NCBI RefSeq assembly: GCF_001443045.1
Contig: NZ_LKPJ01000017.1
Coordinates: 1 to 64,000 of the forward strand
Length of the DNA stretch: 64,000 nt
From: Burkholderia ambifaria
GTDB lineage: Bacteria; Pseudomonadota; Gammaproteobacteria; Burkholderiales; Burkholderiaceae
Direction of reading: 5' to 3'
The position numbers were made by a program, and so were the translations under genes. Below the pieces are notes generated by a model. The model was not told the origin of the DNA and did not search any database. It was given only the letters and a program-made list of their open reading frames with translations. This document shows, in pieces, positions 17,309 to 25,270 of the stretch (its first letter is position 1; each line of letters begins with the position of its first letter).

Positions 17309-17674
17309 TGGAGCGCCGTCGCCGGGGGCATCGAATGTGCGCGTATGGCGTTGCGGGCCTGAGCGAGCGATTGTGTGGCGCGTGTCCGGATGTGCCCATT
17401 CGGCCCGATGGCCAGTCCGTCGCTATATCGAAAAAGCGACCGGAAAATTGCAAAAAACCCGCTTCCCTGCGTGTCATCCGACTGTCAGGAAGCGGGTTTT
17501 TTCCTTTTGAAACAGTGGCGTAGCCCGTGCTTGCAAATGGTGGGACGAATTGCTGCGGCGCAGCAAACGTGTGTACGGTGATTTGAGGCAATCAATTTCG
17601 CTTGCGACTATCCGCGTCAGCCCGGCGCAGGAGAGATATGCGTGCCGGTGTCCATATCAACACTGGAGACGCGC
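17278..17674. other. Gap between brnT and hisQ
   Basis: This 397-bp stretch lies between divergent units. It contains one operator-like repeat of brnT, a long bidirectional terminator (17452-17502) and the upstream region of the transporter operon. I recognise no gene or tRNA. Confidence 0.45.
17452..17502. terminator. Bidirectional intrinsic terminator with no clear parent gene
   Basis: AAAAAACCCGCTTCC and GGAAGCGGGTTTTTT form a perfect 15-bp stem including A- and T-tracts on both sides, with a 21-nt loop. It would stop transcription in either direction. No coding sequence ends nearby on either strand. It may end an unannotated small RNA or be left over from a lost gene. Confidence 0.8.
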
Positions 17675-18364
17675 GTGTTCCTTTACGGCTTTGGTCCCGT
17701 CCTCTGGGCAGGCACCGTGCAGACCATCGAGCTGTCGGTGCTGTCGCTCGCCGCTGCGGTGGCGCTGGGGCTGATCGGCGCGGTGGCGAAGCTGTCGCAT
17801 AACCGGGTGGTGCGAGCGATCGCGACCGGTTATACGACGCTGATTCGCTCGGTGCCCGATCTCGTCCTGATGCTGCTGTTGTTCTACAGCATCCAGATCT
17901 GGCTGAACCAGTTCACCGACCTCGTCGGCTGGGACCAGATCGACATCGATCCGTTCGTTGCCGGCGTGCTGACGCTCGGCTTCATCTACGGTGCGTACTT
18001 CACCGAGACGTTCCGCGGCGCGTTCCTGTCGGTGCCGCGCGGCCAGCTCGAGGCCGGCGCGGCGTACGGGATGAGCGGGATGCGCGTGTTCGTGCGGATC
18101 ATGTTTCCGCAGATGATGCGCTTCGCGCTGCCGGGCATCGGCAACAACTGGCAGGTGCTCGTGAAGGCGACCGCGCTGGTGTCGATCATCGGCCTCGCGG
18201 ACGTCGTGAAGGCCGCGCAGGACGCCGGCAAGAGCACCTTCAACATGTTCTTCTTCATCCTCATTGCGGCGCTGATCTACCTTGCGATCACGACCGTTTC
18301 CAACCTCGTGCTGATCCAGCTCGAGAAGCGTTATTCCATGGGCGTGCGGCACGCAGAACTATGA
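17675..18364 (+). CDS. hisQ: Basic amino acid ABC transporter permease HisQ/AotQ
   Basis: This encodes a 229-residue membrane subunit of a polar amino acid importer, probably for arginine/ornithine/histidine. It closely follows E. coli HisQ: YTTLIRSVPDLVLMLLLFY, GAYFTETFRGAF and the EAA loop GAAYGMSGMRVFVRIMFP that contacts the ATPase. I chose the GTG at 17675 because CTGGAGACGC gives a ribosome binding site and the length equals HisQ (228 aa). A GTG at 17642 would add 11 residues. It overlaps hisM by 4 nt, so the two are coupled. Confidence 0.9.
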   Translation: MFLYGFGPVLWAGTVQTIELSVLSLAAAVALGLIGAVAKLSHNRVVRAIATGYTTLIRSVPDLVLMLLLFYSIQIWLNQFTDLVGWDQIDIDPFVAGVLTLGFIYGAYFTETFRGAFLSVPRGQLEAGAAYGMSGMRVFVRIMFPQMMRFALPGIGNNWQVLVKATALVSIIGLADVVKAAQDAGKSTFNMFFFILIAALIYLAITTVSNLVLIQLEKRYSMGVRHAEL

Positions 18365-19074
18365 TCGAGATCCTCCAGGAATTCGGCCAGGCGTTCCTTT
18401 ACTGGGACGGCCAGCGCATCTCCGGCCTTGCGGTGACGCTGTGGCTGCTCGTCGCGTCGATTTCGCTCGGCTTCGTGTGCGCGGTGCCGCTTGCGGTTGC
18501 ACGCGTGTCGAAGAAGAAGTGGCTGTCGATGCCGGTGCGGTTCTACACGTACGTCTTTCGCGGTACGCCGCTCTACGTGCAGTTGCTGCTGATGTACACG
18601 GGCATGTACAGCCTCGAGTTCGTGCGCTCGCACTCGCTGCTCGACGCGTTCTTCAGGAGCGGCTTCAACTGCGCGATCCTCGCGTTCGCGCTGAACACCT
18701 GCGCGTACACCACCGAGATCTTCGCGGGTGCGATTCGTGCGATTCCGCACGGCGAGGTCGAGGCGGCGCGTGCCTACGGGATGTCGCCGTTCACGATGTA
18801 CCGCCGGGTGATCCTGCCGTCGGCGCTGCGCCGTGCGCTGCCGCTGTACAGCAACGAGGTGATCCTGATGCTGCACGCGACCACCGTGGCGTTCACGGCG
18901 ACCGTGCCCGACATCCTGAAGGTCGCGCGCGACGCCAATTCCGCGACCTACATGGCGTTCCAGTCGTTCGGAATCGCCGCGCTGATCTATCTTGCGGTAT
19001 CGTTCGCACTCGTCGCGGCATTTCGCCGGGCGGAGCGCCACTGGCTCGCGTATCTCGCGGCCGGCCGTCATTGA
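18361..19074 (+). CDS. hisM: Basic amino acid ABC transporter permease HisM/AotM
   Basis: This encodes the 237-residue second permease subunit, which forms the transmembrane channel with HisQ. Visible features are VFRGTPLYVQLLLMYTG, the CAYTTEIFAGAIRAIP segment and the EAA motif EAARAYGMSPFTMYRRVILP for ATPase docking. There are about five membrane helices. It overlaps the hisQ stop (ATGA) and is followed after 21 bp by the ATPase gene. Confidence 0.92.
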   Translation: MIEILQEFGQAFLYWDGQRISGLAVTLWLLVASISLGFVCAVPLAVARVSKKKWLSMPVRFYTYVFRGTPLYVQLLLMYTGMYSLEFVRSHSLLDAFFRSGFNCAILAFALNTCAYTTEIFAGAIRAIPHGEVEAARAYGMSPFTMYRRVILPSALRRALPLYSNEVILMLHATTVAFTATVPDILKVARDANSATYMAFQSFGIAALIYLAVSFALVAAFRRAERHWLAYLAAGRH

Positions 19075-19095
19075 TTTCACTTCGAGGAGAGCCAG

Positions 19096-19896
19096 TTGGC
19101 CGAGATCACTCAAACGAGCGCGTCCGCTTCCGTCAAGCTTGCCGCGGTCGACATTCACAAGCGTTACGGCGATAACGAGGTGTTGAAGGGCGTGTCGCTG
19201 AACGCGAAGGCCGGCGATGTCATCAGCATCATCGGCGCGAGCGGTTCGGGCAAGAGCACGTTCCTGCGCTGCATCAATTTTCTCGAGCGGCCGAATGCGG
19301 GGAAGATCGTCGTCGACGGCGAGGCCGTGCGCACGAAGACCAACCGTGCCGGTGCGCTCGAGGTTGCCGATCACAAGCAGTTGCAGCGTATCCGCACCAA
19401 GCTCGCGATGGTGTTCCAGCACTTCAATCTGTGGGCGCACATGAACGTGCTCGAGAACGTGATGGAAGCGCCGGTGCACGTGCTCGGCATTTCGAAGAAG
19501 GAAGCCGAGGAGCGTGCGCGCGAATATCTCGAGAAGGTCGGCCTCGCGCCGCGCGTCGAGAAGCAGTATCCGTCGCACCTGTCGGGCGGCCAGCAGCAGC
19601 GTGTCGCGATCGCGCGTGCGCTCGCGATGCATCCCGACGTGATGCTGTTCGACGAGCCGACGTCGGCGCTCGACCCGGAGCTCGTCGGCGAAGTGCTGAA
19701 GGTGATGCAGAAGCTGGCCGAGGAAGGCCGCACGATGATCGTCGTCACGCACGAGATGGGTTTTGCGCGCAACGTGTCGAACCACGTGATGTTCCTGCAT
19801 CAGGGGCGGACCGAGGAAGAGGGTGATCCGAAGGAGGTGCTGGTGCGTCCGCAGAGCGAGCGTCTGAAGCAGTTCCTGTCGGGCAGCCTCAAGTAA
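19096..19896 (+). CDS. hisP: Basic amino acid ABC transporter ATPase HisP/AotP
   Basis: This encodes the 266-residue ATP-binding subunit that powers HisQM. Walker A is GASGSGKST (47-55), the signature is LSGGQQQR near 163-170, Walker B is VMLFDEPTS near 187-195, and the switch histidine lies in VVTHEMGFAR. A TTG at 19096 is the likely start, with GAGGAGA 6-12 nt upstream. No ATG fits the family N-terminus. argR follows after 21 bp, matching the aot-argR order in Pseudomonas. Confidence 0.92.
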   Translation: MAEITQTSASASVKLAAVDIHKRYGDNEVLKGVSLNAKAGDVISIIGASGSGKSTFLRCINFLERPNAGKIVVDGEAVRTKTNRAGALEVADHKQLQRIRTKLAMVFQHFNLWAHMNVLENVMEAPVHVLGISKKEAEERAREYLEKVGLAPRVEKQYPSHLSGGQQQRVAIARALAMHPDVMLFDEPTSALDPELVGEVLKVMQKLAEEGRTMIVVTHEMGFARNVSNHVMFLHQGRTEEEGDPKEVLVRPQSERLKQFLSGSLK

Positions 19897-19917
19897 CGCG
19901 AAGGGCGGGTTTCATAC

Positions 19918-20958
19918 GTGGTACCGGTGTCTCGTCCCGCAGGCGCCACCCGCACGACGCAGGTGGTGATCGTTGCATTGCCGCCCGTGTCGATGTCGGG
20001 CGTGGGTCCGATCGTCGATGCGTTGAATCTCGCGAACGAGATCGACGGGCGCTTGCTGTATCGCTGGCAGGTGTGTTCGTGGGACGGGCGGCCGGTGCCG
20101 CTCGCCGGTGGTGCGCAGTGGCATGCCGATGCGTCGTTCAACGATGCGATCGCGTGCGACTGGCTGATCGTCGTGTCGGAGCGGTTTCAACAGTTTGCCG
20201 ACTATCGGTTGTTTCTCGCGAGTCTCGCGCGGGTCGGGCAGCGCACGCCCGTCGTGACCGGGATTCACCACGGCGTGTGGTGGCTCGCGATGGCCGGGCA
20301 GCTTTCCGGTTATCGCGTGAGCGTGAACTGGGAGACGTATCAGCAGTTCGCCGAGCAGTTCGAGCGGTCGATCGTCACGCAGCAGATCTTCGAGATCGAT
20401 CGCGATCGGGCGACATGTGCCGGTGGGCAGGCTACCGTCGATTTCATGCTGGCCATGATCGGCCGGGAACATGGGGCGGATCTCGCGGAGCGGATTGCCG
20501 ATGCGCTTGGGGCCGGCACGCTGCGGAGTGGTGAGGAGCGCCAACGGATTCCTTTTGTTACCGCGCCCGGTGAGCGACATCCTCGGTTGAATGATGCTTT
20601 GCTTTTGATGGAAGCCAATATCGAGGATCCTTTGACGACCGATGAGATCGCCGGGCTTGTCGGCGTGTCGCGGCGGCAGCTCGAGAGGCTCTTTCGACAG
20701 TATCTCGGGGCGATGCCCTCCAAGTATTACCTCAATCTTCGATTGCTCAAGGCTCGGACGCAGTTGCAGCGGACCAGCAAGTCGGTGGTGCAAGTTAGTC
20801 TTGCTTGCGGGTTTTCTTCTGCTGCGCATTTTTCCAACGCTTACCGCGAGCGGTTTGGCGTTACGCCTCGGGAAGATCGACGGGCCTGGCTCGAGAAGCA
20901 GACAGGCGGTGGGAGCGAGCCTCGGGGTGGGGCGCTCGTCGAGCGCGGGAAAGATTGA
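19918..20958 (+). CDS. argR: AraC-family arginine regulator ArgR
   Basis: This encodes a 346-residue regulator with an N-terminal DJ-1/PfpI-like ligand domain (about 15-190) and a C-terminal AraC double helix-turn-helix (about 230-330), as seen in LVGVSRRQLERLFRQYLG and VSLACGFSSAAHFSNAYRERFG. In Pseudomonas this type is the arginine-responsive activator of uptake and AST genes. Its place at the end of the transporter operon, upstream of astC, fits that role. The start is GTG at 19918. The last 500 nt or so use many T-ending codons, unlike the neighbours. Confidence 0.88.
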   Translation: MVPVSRPAGATRTTQVVIVALPPVSMSGVGPIVDALNLANEIDGRLLYRWQVCSWDGRPVPLAGGAQWHADASFNDAIACDWLIVVSERFQQFADYRLFLASLARVGQRTPVVTGIHHGVWWLAMAGQLSGYRVSVNWETYQQFAEQFERSIVTQQIFEIDRDRATCAGGQATVDFMLAMIGREHGADLAERIADALGAGTLRSGEERQRIPFVTAPGERHPRLNDALLLMEANIEDPLTTDEIAGLVGVSRRQLERLFRQYLGAMPSKYYLNLRLLKARTQLQRTSKSVVQVSLACGFSSAAHFSNAYRERFGVTPREDRRAWLEKQTGGGSEPRGGALVERGKD

Positions 20959-21919
20959 GGGTGTGTTTGGCGGTGCGATTTCGTTTGGCGGTACGCCTGC
21001 TTTTTCGTGAAGCACCTGCAATCGTATCGGTCTATTAGCGTCGCCCCTGCGCGGGGCGGCGGTTACTTTTCTTTGTCTTGCCAAAGAAAAGTAACCAAAA
21101 GAAAGGCGCCCGGATAACGCATGACTTCCCGGTGCCATGGTCCACCGAGTGGCCCTCGCCTAAGTGTCCGCGCCAGTGAAGAACGGGGAGTGGTTCGAGC
21201 AATGGTTCTGACACCATTCACCACCCAGCGGAGCGGTATACCGCCCGCCAGCTCCGTCCTCGCTTCGCTCGGCCGACAGGTCCACACATCCCGTTTCAAC
21301 GCTGTCGGTCGATTGGTTTCCACAATCGGGGCCGGTAATGCATCAATCCAGTAAATCGAAGACATCCTTGTCGTGGCGCGGGCGCCTTACTGATCGGAGA
21401 ACTGATCAGTGGGTGGGTGCTGGGATGGCGTGGGCGCATGAATTGCGACGAAGCACCTTGCAGCCGAGCGTAGCGAGGATGGAGCCGGCGGGCGGTATAC
21501 CGGTCTGTTATGGGGCGTGGCGCGTCAGAACGCTTGTTCGAACCACTCCCCGTTCCTCACTGGCGCGGACACTTAGGCGAGGGCCACTCGGTGGACCATG
21601 GCACCGGGAAGTCATGCGTTATCCGGGCGCCTTTCTTTTGGTTACTTTTCTTTGGCAAGACAAAGAAAAGTAACCGCCGCCCCGCGCAGGGGCGACGCTA
21701 ATAGACCGACACGATTGCAGGTGCTTCACGCCAAACACAGGCGAGCCACCCGAAAAGCCCCAAAATACGGCCACCACCGCAGCTCCCCCGCCCGGAGGGG
21801 CAAAATAGACCGAAGAAAGCGCTTCCGATAGAACCCGTCGCAAATCCGCAAGACGCTTGCGTCACCCTTACCTAAACTTGATCCTGTTGAACCCTCTTAC
21901 GAAACCGAAAGGAACGACC
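20959..21919. other. argR-astC gap with repeat element
   Basis: Of this 961-bp gap, 21006-21730 is an inverted-repeat element. About 190 bp remain between the element and astC, which must hold the AST operon promoter and any ArgR site. AAAGGAACG is a good ribosome binding site for astC. I see no convincing coding sequence. Confidence 0.5.
21006..21730. repeat. 725-bp inverted-repeat element with 268-bp arms
   Basis: Positions 21006-21273 and 21463-21730 are inverted copies of equal length, with no insertions or deletions by eye. The outer ~195 bp have only about three mismatches. The next ~37 bp are diverged, and the innermost ~35 bp match again around GGTATACCGCCCGCC. The spacer is 189 bp with no gene. 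Each arm carries its own 15-bp-stem hairpin (GGTTACTTTTCTTTG with its complement) and a CGCCCCTGCGCGGGGCG palindrome. I recall similar hairpins scattered in Burkholderia genomes. There is no transposase. Confidence 0.88.
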
Positions 21920-23152
21920 ATGACGACCTCGACCGTGACCCGCCAGACATTCGACGAAGTGATGGTGCCGGTATTCTCCCCCGCGCCGTTCGTGCCGGAC
22001 CGTGCAGAGGGCTCGCGCGTGTGGGACACGGCCGGCCGCGAATACGTGGACTTCGCCTGCGGCATCGCGGTGACGTCGCTGGGCCACGGCCACCCGGAGC
22101 TGCTGAAGGTCCTGGACGAACAAGGCCGCAAGCTCTGGCACATCGGCAACGGCTACACGAACGAGCCGGTGCTGCGCCTCGCGAAGCGCCTCGAATCGCT
22201 TACCTTCGCCGACCGCGCATTCTTCGCGAACTCGGGCGCGGAAGCGAACGAAGCCGCACTGAAACTCGCCCGCCGCGTTGCATTCGACCGCCACGGCGCC
22301 GATAAATACGAAATCGTGTCGTTCGTCCAGTCGTTCCATGGCCGCACGTTCTTCACGGTCAGCGTCGGCGGCCAGCCGAAATACTCGGAAGGCTTCGGCC
22401 CGGTGCCGGCCGGCATCAAGCACCTGCCGTTCAACGACATCGAAGCCGCAAAGGCCGCAATCGGCCCGCAAACCTGCGCAGTGATCGTCGAGCCGGTGCA
22501 GGGCGAAGGCGGCGTGATCCCGGCCGATCCGGCCTTCCTGAAGGCACTGCGCGAAACATGCGACGCGAACGATGCACTGCTGATCTTCGACGAAGTGCAA
22601 ACGGGCGTCGGCCGCACGGGCCAGTTCTACGCGTACATGGACACAGGCGTTACGCCGGACATCCTCACGACCGCAAAAGCACTCGGCAACGGCTTCCCGA
22701 TCGGCGCGATGCTGACGACGAACGAACTGGCCGCGCACTTCAAGGTCGGCGTGCACGGCACGACGTACGGCGGCAACCCGCTCGCTTCGGCAATCGCGGA
22801 CAAGGTCGTCGAACTGATCGGCGACCCGGCCCTGCTCGAAGGCGTGCGCGAACGCAGCGTGCGGCTGAAGGGCGCGCTGGAACGCATCAACGCACGCTTC
22901 GGTATCTTCAAGGACATCCGCGGCAAGGGCCTTCTGGTCGGCGCGGAACTGACCGCCGCATTCGACGGCCGTGCGAAGGACTTCGTCACTGCCGCCGCCG
23001 AGAACGGCCTGATCATGCTGATCGCCGGCCCGAACGTGCTGCGCTTCGTCCCGTCGCTCGTGATCCCGTTCGACTTGCTCGACGAAGGCGTGAAGCGCTT
23101 CGAGAAGGCGGTCGAACAGGTGCTCGCGGCCCAGGAAGCCACCGCGCGCTGA
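21920..23152 (+). CDS. astC: Succinylornithine aminotransferase
   Basis: This encodes a 410-residue class III pyridoxal-phosphate aminotransferase. In the AST pathway it moves the amino group of N2-succinylornithine to 2-oxoglutarate (step 3). It can also act on acetylornithine. Visible features are the NSGAEANEAALKLAR phosphate-binding region, SFHGRTFFTVS, the VEPVQGEGGV and FDEVQTGVGRTG cofactor motifs and the PLP lysine K253 in TTAKALGNG. The ATG at 21920 has an AAAGGAA ribosome binding site. It is the first gene of the six-gene AST operon. Confidence 0.93.
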   Translation: MTTSTVTRQTFDEVMVPVFSPAPFVPDRAEGSRVWDTAGREYVDFACGIAVTSLGHGHPELLKVLDEQGRKLWHIGNGYTNEPVLRLAKRLESLTFADRAFFANSGAEANEAALKLARRVAFDRHGADKYEIVSFVQSFHGRTFFTVSVGGQPKYSEGFGPVPAGIKHLPFNDIEAAKAAIGPQTCAVIVEPVQGEGGVIPADPAFLKALRETCDANDALLIFDEVQTGVGRTGQFYAYMDTGVTPDILTTAKALGNGFPIGAMLTTNELAAHFKVGVHGTTYGGNPLASAIADKVVELIGDPALLEGVRERSVRLKGALERINARFGIFKDIRGKGLLVGAELTAAFDGRAKDFVTAAAENGLIMLIAGPNVLRFVPSLVIPFDLLDEGVKRFEKAVEQVLAAQEATAR

Positions 23153-23182
23153 TCGGCGCGCCCATCGCAGACAGGAACGACG

Positions 23183-24235
23183 ATGCTATTTGTTCGCCCC
23201 GGCAAACTCACGGATCTCGATGCGCTCGCGCACATGGCGCGCACCGCGCAGCCGGTCCTGCACTCGCTGCCGCACGACCGCGCGGCGCTCGAAGCGCGCG
23301 TGGCGCTCTCCGAGGATTCGTTTCGCGCGGACGTCGACTTCGCCGGCGAGGAGTTCTATCTCTTCGTGCTCGAGGACTCGTCAACGGGCAAGCTGCTCGG
23401 CACGGCGAGCATCGTGGCCGCGGCCGGCTACTCGGAACCGTTCTACGCGTTCCGCAACGACGCACTGATCCACGCGTCGCGCGAGCTGCACGTGAATCGC
23501 AAGATCCACGCGCTCACGATGTCGCACGAGCTGACCGGCAAGAGCCGGCTGGCGGGCTTCTACGTCGATCCGTCGCTGCGCGGCGACGCGGCCGCGCACC
23601 TGATCTCGCGTGCGCGGATGATGTACATCGCCGCGAACCGCCGCCGCTTCACGCCGGAAGTGTTCACGCTGCTGCTCGGCGTGAGCGACAACACGGGTGC
23701 ATCGCCGTTCTGGGAAGCGGTGGGCCGCAAGTTCTTCGGCCGCAACTTCACCGACGTCGACATCGCGTCGGGCGGTCGCAGCCGCACGTTCATCGCGGAA
23801 GTGATGCCGGCCTATCCGCTCTACGTGCCGCTGCTGCCGGAAGCCGCGCAGCGCGTGCTCGGCGAGCCGAACGAAACGGCGCTGCTCGCGTACGACATCC
23901 ATCTCGAGGAAGGCTTCGAACCGGACCGCTTCGTCGACATCTTCGACGCGGGCCCGGTGCTGACCGCGCAGGTCGACCGCACGGCGTGCGTGAAGCACGG
24001 CGCGGAGCGCACCGTGCGCGAAGCGGCGCGGCAGCAGGGCGACGTGGCGTACATGGTGTCGACGGGCAGCGGCGAATCGTTCCGCTGCGTGCTGGCCGAC
24101 CTGCCGGGCGACACGGCCCATGCGCCGCTGGCCGGCGACGTGCGCGCGGCGCTCGATGTAAAGGATGGCGATGTCGTGCGCTGCGTGCCGCTGCACCGCC
24201 GCGACGATGAAGAGATGAAGGGAGACGCAGCATGA
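23183..24235 (+). CDS. aruF: Arginine N-succinyltransferase, alpha subunit
   Basis: This encodes a 350-residue subunit of the enzyme that succinylates arginine (and ornithine) with succinyl-CoA, the entry step of the AST pathway. The AstA/AruF fold is clear: ALTMSHELTGKSRLAGFYVDP, NTGASPFWEAVGRKFFGRNF and the end block FVDIFDAGPVL. Two paralogous genes stand side by side, as in Pseudomonas aruF-aruG, whereas E. coli has one astA. It overlaps aruG by 4 nt. Confidence 0.92.
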   Translation: MLFVRPGKLTDLDALAHMARTAQPVLHSLPHDRAALEARVALSEDSFRADVDFAGEEFYLFVLEDSSTGKLLGTASIVAAAGYSEPFYAFRNDALIHASRELHVNRKIHALTMSHELTGKSRLAGFYVDPSLRGDAAAHLISRARMMYIAANRRRFTPEVFTLLLGVSDNTGASPFWEAVGRKFFGRNFTDVDIASGGRSRTFIAEVMPAYPLYVPLLPEAAQRVLGEPNETALLAYDIHLEEGFEPDRFVDIFDAGPVLTAQVDRTACVKHGAERTVREAARQQGDVAYMVSTGSGESFRCVLADLPGDTAHAPLAGDVRAALDVKDGDVVRCVPLHRRDDEEMKGDAA

Positions 24236-25263
24236 TCGTCGTTCGGGTCGTACAAACGGGCGACGTCGACGCGCTCGTGTCGCTCGCGAAGGAAACCGGG
24301 CCGGGCCTGACCACGTTCAAGCCCGACCGCGACGCGCTCGCCGCGCGCATCGAACGCACGCGCCGCACGCTCGAGGGCGAGGCCGCGGCCGGCGAGGCCG
24401 GCTACTTCTTCGTGATGGAAGAATCGAAGACGGGCGACATCGCGGGCGTGTGCGGGATCGAGACGCAGGTCGGCCTCGAACAGCCGTTCTACAACTATCG
24501 CGTGAGCACGGTCGTGCACGCGAGCCAGGAACTCGGCGTGTGGACGCGGATGTCCGCGCTCAATATCTCGCACGACCTGACGGGCTATGCGGAAGTGTGC
24601 TCGCTGTTCCTGAGCCCGCGCTATCGCACGGGCGGCGTGGGCGGCCTGCTGTCGCGCTCGCGCTTCATGTTCATCGCGCAATTCCGCGAGCGCTTTCCGG
24701 AACGTATCTGCGCGGAACTGCGCGGCCACTTCGACGAGGACGGCACGTCGCCGTTCTGGCGCGCAGTCGGTTCGCACTTCTACCAGATCGATTTCAACGC
24801 GGCCGACTACCTGAGCTCGCATGGCCGCAAGTCGTTCCTCGCGGAACTGATGCCGCGCTATCCGGTGTACGTCGACCTGCTGCCGCAGGACGCGCAGGAT
24901 GCGGTCGGCCTCACGCACCGCGACACGCTGCCGGCGCGCAAGATGCTCGAAGCGGAAGGGCTGCGCTACCAGAACCACGTCGACATCTTCGACGCGGGCC
25001 CGGTGCTCGAATGCCACGTCAACGACCTGCGCACGGTGCGCGAGAGCGTCGTCGTGCCGGTCGCGATCGGCGTGCCGGATGCGCGCGACGACGCACCGAA
25101 GTCGCTCGTGTCGAACACGTCGCTGAACGATTTCCGCGTCGGCGTCGCGCCGGGCGTGGTCGCGAACGGTGCGTTCGTGCTGTCGGCCGACGATGCCGTC
25201 GCGCTCGACGTGAAGGCAGGCGATCCGGTCCGCGTGCTGCCGCTCAAAGTCAAACAGGGATAA
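24232..25263 (+). CDS. aruG: Arginine N-succinyltransferase, beta subunit
   Basis: This encodes the 343-residue partner of AruF in the heteromeric succinyltransferase. It shares the family blocks ALNISHDLTGYAEVCSLFLSP, GTSPFWRAVGSHFYQIDF and HVDIFDAGPVLECHV. The start overlaps the aruF stop (ATGA), and astD follows after 7 bp. Compared with AruF it is nearer to the single-gene AstA of enteric bacteria, so annotation tools often call it astA. Confidence 0.92.
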   Translation: MIVVRVVQTGDVDALVSLAKETGPGLTTFKPDRDALAARIERTRRTLEGEAAAGEAGYFFVMEESKTGDIAGVCGIETQVGLEQPFYNYRVSTVVHASQELGVWTRMSALNISHDLTGYAEVCSLFLSPRYRTGGVGGLLSRSRFMFIAQFRERFPERICAELRGHFDEDGTSPFWRAVGSHFYQIDFNAADYLSSHGRKSFLAELMPRYPVYVDLLPQDAQDAVGLTHRDTLPARKMLEAEGLRYQNHVDIFDAGPVLECHVNDLRTVRESVVVPVAIGVPDARDDAPKSLVSNTSLNDFRVGVAPGVVANGAFVLSADDAVALDVKAGDPVRVLPLKVKQG

Positions 25264-25270
25264 ACGAATC

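Noticed and set aside
21006..21730. Insertion sequence
   Set aside because: It has long inverted arms but no transposase or other gene in the 189-bp centre, and I could not identify a target-site duplication. It is reported as a repeat element only.
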